Source: an uncultured Lachnospiraceae bacterium
Lineage (GTDB): Bacteria; Bacillota; Clostridia; Lachnospirales; Lachnospiraceae
DNA length: 8,229 nucleotides
Direction of reading: 5' to 3'
NCBI GenBank assembly: GCA_958446555.1
Contig: CAUCWU010000090.1
Span: forward strand, 1-8,229
Position 1 is the stretch's first letter. Every line of letters begins with the position of its first letter. The position numbers were made by a program, and so were the translations under genes. Shown here one piece after another: positions 1 to 6,488 of this stretch. The notes beneath the pieces are model-generated. The model was not told the DNA's origin. It saw only the letters and a list, made by a program, of their open reading frames with translations, and did no database searches.

Positions 1-963
1 ATAGGATGCAGCAAGTCGCTCTCCGACCTCGCGCATATCCTCGCCTTCCTCGAAGGTATAGCCTTCTAGATCTTCTTCTGTGATACAAATTGGATGATCT
101 GGAATTGGAAGCTTATGCACAATCAGGCTTCTTCCTTTCGCATCGCACACGCTTTCTAGATAGGAAAGACTTTTCTGCGACAGCTCATATTGCGGATCAT
201 TTGGATTATCAGTCCAAGCAAGCACAACCTCGCCCGGTCGAAGAAACGCACACACATTGTCTACATGCTCATTGGTCTCATCCTGAAAAATTCCTCTTGG
301 AAGCCACAATACTTTCTTAATTCCGAGAAAACGAGAAAGCTCGGCCTCTATCTGCTCTCTTGAAAGCTTTGGATTTCGTCCGGCACTTAGTAGACAGCTT
401 TCAGTTGTCAACAGTGTTCCTTCTCCATCGCTGTGGATAGAGCCGCCTTCCAATACAAATGGCGAGGCATCATACCAGTCAAAGCCAAATTTTTCAGCAA
501 AAAGAGGTGCAAAGGCGTTGTCATTTTCCCATGAAGCATATAAACCGTCAACTGTTCCGCCCCAAGCATTGAATTCCCAGTTTACAGCTCGCACAATGGA
601 AGTTTCTTTTTCAGAAGACTCTTTTGATTTTACAAAGGTTGGAGCAACATCTCTTGCCCAGGCATCGTCGGTCTTTGCAAAAAATAATTCGATTGAACCC
701 TGCTTCATTATATCGGCACTTGCATCACTTCCAAACAATTTTGCCTGCGCCTTTGGAAGTGTGTTCTTCGTGACAGCGACATAAACGTGTTCACTCTGTG
801 CGATTGCCTTGATGACAGCTGCAAATGCAGTTCCTGCTGCCTCTGCCCCATATCCCCATGAACCTGGTCGCTCTGGCCAGATTAGAATGCAACCTCTGTG
901 CGGCTCAAATTCACCTGGCATGTAAAAGTTATCCGCAAGCGGTGTACTATTTGTAAGTTTCAT
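1..963 (-). CDS. aguA: Agmatine deiminase (AguA), 3' end cut off by window edge
   Basis: This gene converts agmatine to N-carbamoylputrescine plus ammonia in the cytoplasm, the step after arginine decarboxylase. The frame is open from the ATG at 963 to base 1, giving 321 residues. The family is usually about 370 long, so the C-terminal end is outside the window. Visible family signatures are MPGEFEPH near residue 15, WPERPGSW near 29, ARDVAPTF (103-110, with the Arg-Asp pair), NWEFNAWGG (128-136), EGGSIHSDGEG (172-182) and DETNEHVDN with the catalytic-type His233. The nucleophilic Cys of the family, in a GGG-x-IHC motif near the C-terminus, would fall beyond base 1 and cannot be checked. The start follows nspC by 18 bases, and a GAGAGG ribosome site lies in that gap. 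An N-carbamoylputrescine amidase (aguB) is the expected next gene. The assignment is firm. Action on aminopropylagmatine rather than agmatine cannot be excluded. Confidence 0.93.
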   Translation of the reverse strand, partial: MKLTNSTPLADNFYMPGEFEPHRGCILIWPERPGSWGYGAEAAGTAFAAVIKAIAQSEHVYVAVTKNTLPKAQAKLFGSDASADIMKQGSIELFFAKTDDAWARDVAPTFVKSKESSEKETSIVRAVNWEFNAWGGTVDGLYASWENDNAFAPLFAEKFGFDWYDASPFVLEGGSIHSDGEGTLLTTESCLLSAGRNPKLSREQIEAELSRFLGIKKVLWLPRGIFQDETNEHVDNVCAFLRPGEVVLAWTDNPNDPQYELSQKSLSYLESVCDAKGRSLIVHKLPIPDHPICITEEDLEGYTFEEGEDMREVGERLAASY

Positions 964-981
964 GCTTCGTATTTCCTCTCT

Positions 982-2130
982 TTATGACAATCTATTTTTG
1001 AAGTCAAGATACCCGAATCTTTTTACCGTCTCGATGCTGCCATCCTCATGCAACAGACAAATATCCGGCAGCCCAATTCCGTTAAAGGTATTATTTTTTA
1101 CCATTGAATAGATCGCCATATCCTCAAACACCAGTCGATCGCCCACATGAATTTCGGTATCGAAGCTGTAATCGCCGATCACATCTCCTGCCAGACAGGT
1201 CATAGAAGAAAGTCGATAGGTGTATGACTTTTTGCCTGCCTCGTCTGCCCCTTGAAGCGGTGGACGGTACGGCATCTCAAGCACATCTGGCATATGACAT
1301 GCTGCTGATGCATCTAAAATTAGAATTGGAAGTCCATTGTCTACAATGTCTTGAACCTCGGTGATCAAATACCCTGCATTTAATGCGATTGCCTCGCCCG
1401 GCTCTAAATACACTTCAAGATCATAGGTGGACTTAATTCGCTTAATCAAACGAATCAAGCGCTCAATGTCATACCCTGGTCTTGTAATATGATGGCCGCC
1501 GCCAAGATTAAGCCATTTAATTTTAGTAAGATACATTCCAAACGATTTTTCAAAGGCATCAAAGGTGGCCTCCAAGTCGTCGGAATCCTGCTCACAGAGC
1601 GTATGAATATGAAGACCCTCGATCTCTTCTGGAAGTTCGTCTGGAAATTTTGCGCGAACGACACCAAGTCGTGAACCCGGTGCGCATGGATCATAAATTG
1701 CATGACCTTCCTGAGTGGAATACTCTGGGTTGACGCGCATACCAATGCTGACACGATGTCCATCTTTTGCGCTTTTGTTGTGTTCTTCGATGATGCCCTT
1801 ATGCTTTTCAAACTGGGCAAAGGAATTGAAAATGATATGATCGCAGATTGTTACGAGTTCTTTCATATCTTCCGTCTTGTAGGCTGGAGCAAAGACATGG
1901 TTTTCTTTTTTCATCTCTTCGTGTCCTAGTCTTGCCTCATACAGACCGCTGGCGGTCGTACCACTCAGGTACGACCCAATCAGCGGATAGACACGAAACA
2001 TAGAAAATGCCTTCTGTGCCAGAAGAATATGGCAGCCTGTCTCTTCTTCTACATGATGCAGACAAGCCAGATTTTCTTTTAGCTTTTTCTCATCGACCAC
2101 ATAGGCCGGTGTCGTTACCGTCTCCCACAT
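982..2130 (-). CDS. nspC: Carboxynorspermidine/carboxyspermidine decarboxylase
   Basis: This PLP-dependent fold-III decarboxylase removes CO2 from carboxyspermidine (or carboxynorspermidine), the last step of the alternative spermidine route. It has 382 residues, a full family length. The PLP-binding lysine is Lys40 in LLAQKAFS. The HIHTLCE segment (174-180), glycine-rich GGGHH (210-214), phosphate-binding EPGE (243-246), SAACHMPDVLEMPYRPPL (275-292) and CLAGDVIGDYSF (312-323) are the signatures that separate this family from diaminopimelate and ornithine decarboxylases. Its ATG is only 3 bases after the dehydrogenase stop. Its ribosome site GGAG (2137-2140) runs into that stop codon, so the two genes are probably translationally coupled, as expected for consecutive enzymes. 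Whether the natural substrate is carboxyspermidine or the nor form cannot be read from the sequence. The symbol follows the family name. Confidence 0.94.
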   Translation of the reverse strand: MWETVTTPAYVVDEKKLKENLACLHHVEEETGCHILLAQKAFSMFRVYPLIGSYLSGTTASGLYEARLGHEEMKKENHVFAPAYKTEDMKELVTICDHIIFNSFAQFEKHKGIIEEHNKSAKDGHRVSIGMRVNPEYSTQEGHAIYDPCAPGSRLGVVRAKFPDELPEEIEGLHIHTLCEQDSDDLEATFDAFEKSFGMYLTKIKWLNLGGGHHITRPGYDIERLIRLIKRIKSTYDLEVYLEPGEAIALNAGYLITEVQDIVDNGLPILILDASAACHMPDVLEMPYRPPLQGADEAGKKSYTYRLSSMTCLAGDVIGDYSFDTEIHVGDRLVFEDMAIYSMVKNNTFNGIGLPDICLLHEDGSIETVKRFGYLDFKNRLS

Positions 2131-2133
2131 GGC

Positions 2134-3393
2134 TTACTCCACGATCTGTGGATTCTCGTCTACTACCCACGGAAGACCATAGCGATTTAACATGTCCATA
2201 TATGGATCTGGATCAAACTCCTCTACATTGAATACGCCCGGCTTTTTCCATACCTGATCCATGACAAGAGCGGTTCCGATCATTGCCGGAACACCAGTTG
2301 TATAGGAGATTGCCTGAGAACCAACCTCGCGGTAGCACTCCTGGTGATCACATACATTATAAATATAGATGGTCTTTTTCTTGCCATCCTTGATTCCGGT
2401 GTAGATACAACCGATGTTGGTCTTTCCAACTGTTCTTGGTCCTAAGGATGCCGGATCTGGAAGTAGAGCCTTTAAGAACTGGATCGGAACAATCTCTTTT
2501 CCCTCAAAATTGATTGGGGAAGTAGAAAGCATGCCGACATTTTCCAAACACTTCATATGAGTTAAGTAGCTCTGTCCAAAGGTCATAAAGAAACGAATTC
2601 TCTTTACACCTGGAATGTTCTTTGCCAGAGACTCAATCTCCTCGTGATGAAGTAAATACATATCCTTCTCACCAACCTGCGGGAAATCGTATACGCGCTT
2701 GATCTCCATCGGCTTTGTCTCTACCCAGTGACCATTCTCCCAGTAGGAACCATTTGCGGAAACCTCTCTTAAGTTGATCTCTGGATTAAAGTTGGTTGCA
2801 AATGGATAACCGTGATCACCACCGTTGCAGTCTAAGATATCAATTGTCTCAATCTCATCGAAGTAATGCTTTAATGCATAGGCACTAAATACGCTAGTAA
2901 CACCTGGGTCAAAGCCAGTTCCAAGAAGAGCTGTCAAACCAGCCTTCTCAAATTTTTCCTTGTAAGCCCACTGCCAAGAATAATCAAAATAAGCGGTAAA
3001 GCCCTCTTCCTTGCAGCGCTTCTCGTAGATTGCACGCCATGTCGGATCATCGGTATCCTCTGGCTCATAGTTTGCTGTATCAATATAGTCTACGCCACAT
3101 GCCAGGCAAGCATCCATAATGGTCAAATCCTGATACGGAAGTGCAACATTTAAAACTGCCTGTGGCTTATAGGAATTGATTAATGCCTTTAACTGCTCCA
3201 CATCATCTGCATCGACCTGTGCAGTTGTAATCACAGTCTTTGTTGTGCCCTCCAGCTTTTCCTTTAATGCATCGCACTTTGACTTTGTGCGGCTTGCAAT
3301 ACAAAGCTCAGTAAAAGTATCGCTGTTCTGACAGCACTTATGAATTGCAACACTTGCAACTCCACCACATCCGATAACCAATAATCTTCCCAT
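2134..3393 (-). CDS. Carboxyspermidine dehydrogenase (saccharopine dehydrogenase family)
   Basis: This enzyme condenses a diamine (putrescine) with aspartate beta-semialdehyde and reduces the product with NADPH to carboxyspermidine, which feeds the adjacent decarboxylase. It has 419 residues from the chosen start. The N-terminus MGRLLVIGCGGVAS carries the Rossmann dinucleotide loop (GCGGVA, 8-13). TAYFDYSWQWAYKEKF (133-148), LLGTGFDPGVTSVF (157-169), LDCNGGDHGYPFATNFNP (187-204) and ISYTTGVPAMIGTALV (362-377) match the carboxynorspermidine dehydrogenase branch rather than true saccharopine or lysine enzymes. Immediate linkage to nspC supports this. The reading frame extends 15 codons further to a GTG at 3438. 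That extension lies partly in an intergenic repeat, whereas the ATG at 3393 has AGGAGG (3403-3408) nine bases upstream and begins exactly at the Rossmann strand, so I start there. Putrescine versus agmatine as amine acceptor is unresolved. Confidence 0.92.
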   Translation of the reverse strand: MGRLLVIGCGGVASVAIHKCCQNSDTFTELCIASRTKSKCDALKEKLEGTTKTVITTAQVDADDVEQLKALINSYKPQAVLNVALPYQDLTIMDACLACGVDYIDTANYEPEDTDDPTWRAIYEKRCKEEGFTAYFDYSWQWAYKEKFEKAGLTALLGTGFDPGVTSVFSAYALKHYFDEIETIDILDCNGGDHGYPFATNFNPEINLREVSANGSYWENGHWVETKPMEIKRVYDFPQVGEKDMYLLHHEEIESLAKNIPGVKRIRFFMTFGQSYLTHMKCLENVGMLSTSPINFEGKEIVPIQFLKALLPDPASLGPRTVGKTNIGCIYTGIKDGKKKTIYIYNVCDHQECYREVGSQAISYTTGVPAMIGTALVMDQVWKKPGVFNVEEFDPDPYMDMLNRYGLPWVVDENPQIVE

Positions 3394-3402
3394 TTTCTTT
3401 TT

Positions 3403-3408
3403 CCTCCT
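3403..3408 (-). promoter_or_regulatory. Ribosome binding site deciding the dehydrogenase start
   Basis: A perfect AGGAGG lies nine bases upstream of the ATG at 3393. It lies outside the neighbouring repeat (3419-3470) and settles the start in favour of 3393 over the in-frame GTG at 3438, which lies inside the repeat. Confidence 0.85.
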
Positions 3409-3418
3409 AATATATATT

Positions 3419-3470
3419 AATACCCATCGTGCAAGCACGATCAGATTTTTGAGTTTTTGACCCTAGTATT
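3419..3470. repeat. Short intergenic repeat element (52 bp) between speE and the dehydrogenase gene
   Basis: On the plus strand this starts AATACCCATCGTGC and ends TTTTTGACCCTAGTATT. The outer five bases are inverted (AATAC/GTATT). Inside is a perfect 7-bp hairpin, atcgtgc-aa-gcacgat (3426-3441), followed by CAG. The right end, GACCCTAGTAT (3459-3469), is identical to the end of the larger element at 5833-6003. The segment GCAAGCA-Y-GATCAG is also shared, and both left ends begin ATACCCA. The element abuts and slightly overlaps the speE stop codon, and it accounts for the unusually wide 76-base gap in an otherwise tight operon. I see no T-tract of terminator type after the hairpin on the minus strand. 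Confidence 0.75.
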
Positions 3471-4324
3471 TAATTCTCTTCTTCCTCTAACATGTCTTCT
3501 ACATAGCGCGGAAGCATAAATGCTCCTTTATGCAGATTGGTCGTATAATACCATGTCTTGATCTTTCGCTCGTTCCAGCGAGCTGCATCGAGATCTGTCA
3601 ATGGATGATATTTTTTTGATGTAAATCCAAACAGCCAGTAGCCAGAAGCACAGGTCGGAATGTGTGCCTGATAGACTCTACTGATTGGGAAGCTATGACT
3701 TGCCTTTCTGTGCATTGCACGGCAGGTTTCCTCATCCTCATCGTAAAATGGACTTCCATGCTGGTAAACCATGATGCCGTCTTCTTTTAATGCGCGGTAG
3801 CAATTTCCATAAAATTCCTTTGTAAACAGACCTGCCGTATGGCCGAGCGGATCAATTGCATCGTTGATAATCAAATCATACTGATCATTCTTTGAGCGAA
3901 GGAAACGAAGTCCGTCTGCATAGAAAACGCGCACACGCGGATCTTCTAGACCTCTTGCATTGTCTGGGAAAAACTGCTTGCAGACATCCACAAACACCTC
4001 ATCAGGCTCAACCACATCGATCTCTTCAATCTCATTATAATAGGAAAGCTCTCTTGCGACGCCTCCATCTCCACCACCGATTACAAGCACTCGGCGCACA
4101 TGTGGATGAACTGCCATCGGCACATGGACGATCATCTCATCGTAGACGAACTCATCCTTCTCGGAAAATACAATACTGCCATCAGAACTGATAAAACGGC
4201 CAAATTCTTTTGAATCAAATACATCAATTCTCTGAAAATCGGTCTGCTCGCCAAACAACTGCTTTTCTACCTTCACCGACAGTTTTACTTTGTCAGTGTG
4301 ATATTCTGAAAACCAAAGCTCCAT
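3470..4324 (-). CDS. speE: Spermidine synthase-like aminopropyltransferase
   Basis: Members of this family transfer an aminopropyl group from decarboxylated S-adenosylmethionine to putrescine or a related amine. It has 284 residues, the normal bacterial length. Seen here: an N-terminal beta domain, EKDEFVYDEMI (55-65, with the substrate-contacting Tyr61), the GGGDGG nucleotide loop (83-88), Glu106 at the ribose-binding position, ADG (136-138), and the catalytic Asp155 and Asp158 in NDAIDPLG. Departures from the usual family are NDAIDPLG instead of the common VDSTDP(I/V)G, QHGSPF (188-193), and PTCASG (223-228) where PTYPSG is typical. The tyrosine that contacts putrescine is therefore Cys225. 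The stop of speA overlaps this gene's GGAAGG ribosome site, 13 bases before the ATG. No speD, which would supply its co-substrate, is in the window. The family call is firm, but the substrate is uncertain. Confidence 0.88.
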   Translation of the reverse strand: MELWFSEYHTDKVKLSVKVEKQLFGEQTDFQRIDVFDSKEFGRFISSDGSIVFSEKDEFVYDEMIVHVPMAVHPHVRRVLVIGGGDGGVARELSYYNEIEEIDVVEPDEVFVDVCKQFFPDNARGLEDPRVRVFYADGLRFLRSKNDQYDLIINDAIDPLGHTAGLFTKEFYGNCYRALKEDGIMVYQHGSPFYDEDEETCRAMHRKASHSFPISRVYQAHIPTCASGYWLFGFTSKKYHPLTDLDAARWNERKIKTWYYTTNLHKGAFMLPRYVEDMLEEEEN

Positions 4325-4337
4325 TTTCTTTCCTTCC

Positions 4338-5780
4338 TTACAATACGTTTAGATATTCTACTGCTGGGTCCTCTGTTCCCTGCATGGAACAACCCTTTTC
4401 TTTTGCATACAAAACATACTCGATGATCTCGTCGGTGATCAATTCGCCCGGTGCCAAAATCGGGATTCCCGGCGGATAACACATAACAAACTCAGCACAG
4501 ATGCGACCAGAAGTCTCACGGATTGGCAGACGCGTTTTTTCAGAATAGAAGGCTGTCTGCGGTGATACAAGTACTTTTGGATTGATATACTCTGTATTTA
4601 ACATCGTTGCCGGATCTTTTGAGTACAGACGCTTGATATCAGCAAGTGCACCAACCAATCGCTCAATATCCTGAATGCGGTCTCCAATCGAAATATAAGC
4701 TAAAATGTTTGCAATATCGCCAAGCTCAATCTGGATATCGTACTCGTCGCGAAGAAGATCATAGACCTCGATTCCGGCAAGGCCGATATCTCTTGTATAA
4801 ACAGAAAGCTTTGTGACATCGTAATCGTACACGCTTCCTCCGTTGATCAAATCTTTGCCGTATGCATAGTAACCGCCGATTGCGTTGATCTCATCTCTCG
4901 CATACTCAGCCATTTTGGCAACCTTTGCAAAAGATTCCTTTCCGCGAAGTGCAAGATTTCTTCTGGAAATATCAAGACTTGACATCAAAAGATAGGATGC
5001 ACTTGTTGTCTGTGTCAAATTAATAATCTGGCTGACATACTCCCAGTTTACATTCTTTCCAGTTAACAGAAGGGAACTCTGTGTTAAGCTTCCACCAGAT
5101 TTATGCATGGAAACTGACGCCATATCGGCTCCTGCATCCATCGCGCAGACTGGAAGATTTTCTCCAAAATACAGGTGGGTTCCATGAGCCTCATCGACTA
5201 GTACCTTCATGCCATGCGCATGGGCAACCTTTACAATTGAGCGAAGATCGGAGCAGATTCCATAGTAGGTCGGATTATTAACCAAAACGGCAACTGCCTT
5301 TGGATGCTCAATGATTGCTTTTTCTACCTCACTCACCTGCATGCCAAGTGAGATTCCCAATCGGTTATCCACCTCTGGATTGACATAAACCGGGATTGCT
5401 CCACACAAGACAAGTGCATTGATGACACTCTTGTGGACATTTCTTGGAAGGATGATCTCATCGCCTGCCTTACAGACGGAAAGCACCATTCCCTGAACGG
5501 ATGAGGTTGTTCCACCAACCATGAAAAAAGCATGATCAGCTCGAAATGCCTCGGCCGCCAGTTCCTCTGCCTCTTTTATAACCGAAACTGGATGGCACAG
5601 ATTGTCTAGTGGCTTCATCGAATTGACATCGAGGCTGACACACTTCTCACCAAGAAGCTCCACAAGCTCTGGGTTTCCGCGCCCTCTTTTGTGTCCCGGA
5701 ACGTCAAACGGAACCACTCTTCGTTTCTTTAACTTTTCAAGCGCCTCATAGACTGGCGCACGCATTTGTCCTTTTTCCAT
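4338..5780 (-). CDS. speA: Arginine/lysine/ornithine decarboxylase family protein, probably arginine decarboxylase
   Basis: This fold-I PLP-dependent decarboxylase is the first gene of the polyamine operon and probably turns arginine into agmatine. It has 480 residues from the chosen start, the size of the short Gram-positive SpeA/Cad type, without the N-terminal response-regulator-like domain of the long enterobacterial forms. Signatures: PFDVPGHKRG (24-33), DNLCHP (59-64), FMVGGTTSS (86-94), NPTYYG (169-174), VDEAHGTH (195-202, Asp196 to the pyridine nitrogen), the Schiff-base Lys227 in SMHKSGGSLTQ, and YPPGIPILAPGE (435-446). The frame stays open to a GTG at 5843, but that codon lies inside a repeat and adds a non-conserved 21-residue tail. 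The ATG at 5780 preceded by GAGAGG fits family N-termini better. Downstream agmatine deiminase favours arginine over lysine or ornithine as substrate. I infer that specificity from context only. I see no convincing promoter directly upstream. Confidence 0.9.
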   Translation of the reverse strand: MEKGQMRAPVYEALEKLKKRRVVPFDVPGHKRGRGNPELVELLGEKCVSLDVNSMKPLDNLCHPVSVIKEAEELAAEAFRADHAFFMVGGTTSSVQGMVLSVCKAGDEIILPRNVHKSVINALVLCGAIPVYVNPEVDNRLGISLGMQVSEVEKAIIEHPKAVAVLVNNPTYYGICSDLRSIVKVAHAHGMKVLVDEAHGTHLYFGENLPVCAMDAGADMASVSMHKSGGSLTQSSLLLTGKNVNWEYVSQIINLTQTTSASYLLMSSLDISRRNLALRGKESFAKVAKMAEYARDEINAIGGYYAYGKDLINGGSVYDYDVTKLSVYTRDIGLAGIEVYDLLRDEYDIQIELGDIANILAYISIGDRIQDIERLVGALADIKRLYSKDPATMLNTEYINPKVLVSPQTAFYSEKTRLPIRETSGRICAEFVMCYPPGIPILAPGELITDEIIEYVLYAKEKGCSMQGTEDPAVEYLNVL

Positions 5781-5832
5781 TCGCTTTTTGTCCTCTCGAT
5801 TTGCTAGCCTGTATTCCGCTATTTTTATTAAA

Positions 5833-6003
5833 GTGATACCCACGAATTGCTCCGATGCTTCGCATCTTTCGCAATTCTACAGACATTCGTATTCGCTGAT
5901 TTGCTACGCAAATCGCTGCATCCTCATGTTTTTACGGGTTTCAAGGTCACAAGCTTATTCATGCAAGCATGATCAGCTTGTGACTTTTCGACCCTAGTAT
6001 CAC
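5833..6003. repeat. Long intergenic palindromic repeat element (171 bp) upstream of speA
   Basis: The ends are inverted, GTGATAC (5833-5839) and GTATCAC (5997-6003), with ATACCCA at the left and GACCCTAGTAT at the right, as in the 52-bp element at 3419-3470. Three inverted repeats lie inside. A nested pair has gaattgc/gcaattc (5844-5850, 5871-5877) around gatgc/gcatc (5854-5866). A second is gatttgc-tac-gcaaatc (5898-5914). The third is gtcacaagct/agcttgtgac (5946-5955, 5975-5984) around catgc-aa-gcatg (5960-5971). No open reading frame of note lies within, so it resembles a non-autonomous, MITE-like element or extragenic palindromic unit. It sits between the RNA terminator and speA and overlaps the apparent GTG start of the longer speA frame. 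Confidence 0.75.
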
Positions 6004-6004
6004 A

Positions 6005-6036
6005 TAAAAAAGGAACAGGCGAAATCACCTGTTCCT
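6005..6036 (-). terminator. Intrinsic terminator of the structured RNA
   Basis: On the minus strand a perfect 9-bp stem (AGGAACAGG/CCTGTTCCT, plus-strand 6011-6019 with 6028-6036) with an 8-base loop is followed directly by six T residues (6006-6011 as A on the plus strand; the outermost A of the stem is shared with this run). It is a textbook rho-independent terminator. It faces transcripts coming from the promoter at 6308-6336. Confidence 0.92.
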
Positions 6037-6302
6037 AAGAGTCCTATGTATCGTTTTTTCGCACGCATGCTTTTGCCCAGGTGTGCATCCGATTATTATT
6101 GACCGTTTCACAAGTGATCTTTTGACTGGATGAGCACACCAATGTGCCATGTCCTGTCAACCTTATAAAATTTGAGTTCCAAACTCTATCAATAATGCGG
6201 CTAAAAACCGCTCTCGGCAGCTGCCCCGCCTGTCCGTATGGGCTTAATCATTGTCTGTAGTTCTCTTTCGACAGTGATAGGCATGCGCAATAAAACACGC
6301 TC
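6005..6302 (-). ncRNA. Structured non-coding RNA, about 300 nt (raiA-motif-like candidate)
   Basis: A strong promoter and an intrinsic terminator bracket a segment with no reading frame but dense pairing. The two ends form a 19-by-19 closing stem (plus-strand 6281-6299 with 6052-6070): an 8-bp GC-rich block (GCGCAUGC with GCAUGCGU), a 3x3 internal loop, then a U-rich/A-rich helix. Inside, GCCCA (6239-6243) can pair with UGGGC (6075-6079). There are hairpins at 6197-6211 (GCGG/CCGC), 6174-6186 (GAGUU/AACUC) and 6134-6147 (GCACA-UUGG-UGUGC). The last sits on a helix 6124-6130/6152-6158 and an outer A/U-rich helix 6092-6103/6156-6171. The multibranched form argues against 6S RNA, and I see no tmRNA, RNase P or SRP signatures. 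Size, closing stem and clostridial context are compatible with the raiA motif, but I could not align it, so the family is a guess. It could also act as a leader for speA. Confidence 0.8.
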
Positions 6303-6307
6303 TTTAT

Positions 6308-6336
6308 ATTATAGCACGTTTGTGGTGGAAATGCAA
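6308..6336 (-). promoter_or_regulatory. Sigma-A promoter of the structured RNA
   Basis: On the minus strand, -35 TTGCAT (6331-6336) and a consensus -10 TATAAT (6308-6313) are separated by exactly 17 bases. Transcription should begin near 6301-6302, immediately before the closing stem of the RNA. Confidence 0.88.
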
Positions 6337-6488
6337 TTATTTTTCTTTTAAAAGCTTGAATATGTCTACATACAAAACTCCACTCACCACTTACAGCCTC
6401 AAATGATTCTCCTCCCTATTCCTTTGGCATACATATCAAAGCGATAATCTAGGTAAAATAAAGGTTTCTAATTTAAAATTCTGTTTTT
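6337..6488. other. AT-rich spacer between the truncated reductase and the RNA promoter
   Basis: These 152 bases carry no family-recognisable gene. On the minus strand, 6399-6467 is a 22-codon open stretch without a start that ends in a basic GIGRRII segment. It could be a leftover of a lost gene, but it does not match the missing half of the aldo/keto reductase in any way I can see. No terminator hairpin is apparent. Confidence 0.4.

Noticed and set aside
1455..1820. 121-codon minus-strand frame inside nspC
   Set aside because: It lies fully within the strongly recognised nspC frame, has no ribosome site and its product resembles no family. It is a shadow frame.
3892..4191. 99-codon plus-strand frame opposite speE
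   Set aside because: It is antisense to a clear enzyme gene, has low-complexity His/Arg-rich composition typical of a reverse-frame shadow, and no start signals.
5846..5920. A CRISPR array, suggested by clustered short palindromes
   Set aside because: The palindromes differ from one another and there is no regular repeat-spacer spacing. They belong to a single intergenic element.
5850..6000. A dedicated sigma-A promoter for speA
   Set aside because: I looked for -35/-10 pairs with 16-18-base spacing on the minus strand. Only weak, one-sided matches such as TAGAAT without a usable -35 were found.
6005..6302. T-box, tmRNA, RNase P, SRP or 6S RNA identity for the structured RNA
   Set aside because: The AGGGTGG-type T-box core, CCA-ended tRNA-like 3' end, RNase P GAGGAAAGUC core and SRP GGAAG-type loop are not present. 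The multibranched pairing does not look like the single bubbled hairpin of 6S.
6399..6467. 22-codon minus-strand tail ending in a basic GIGRRII segment
   Set aside because: It has no start codon and no recognisable family, and it is too short to call a gene or a remnant with confidence.
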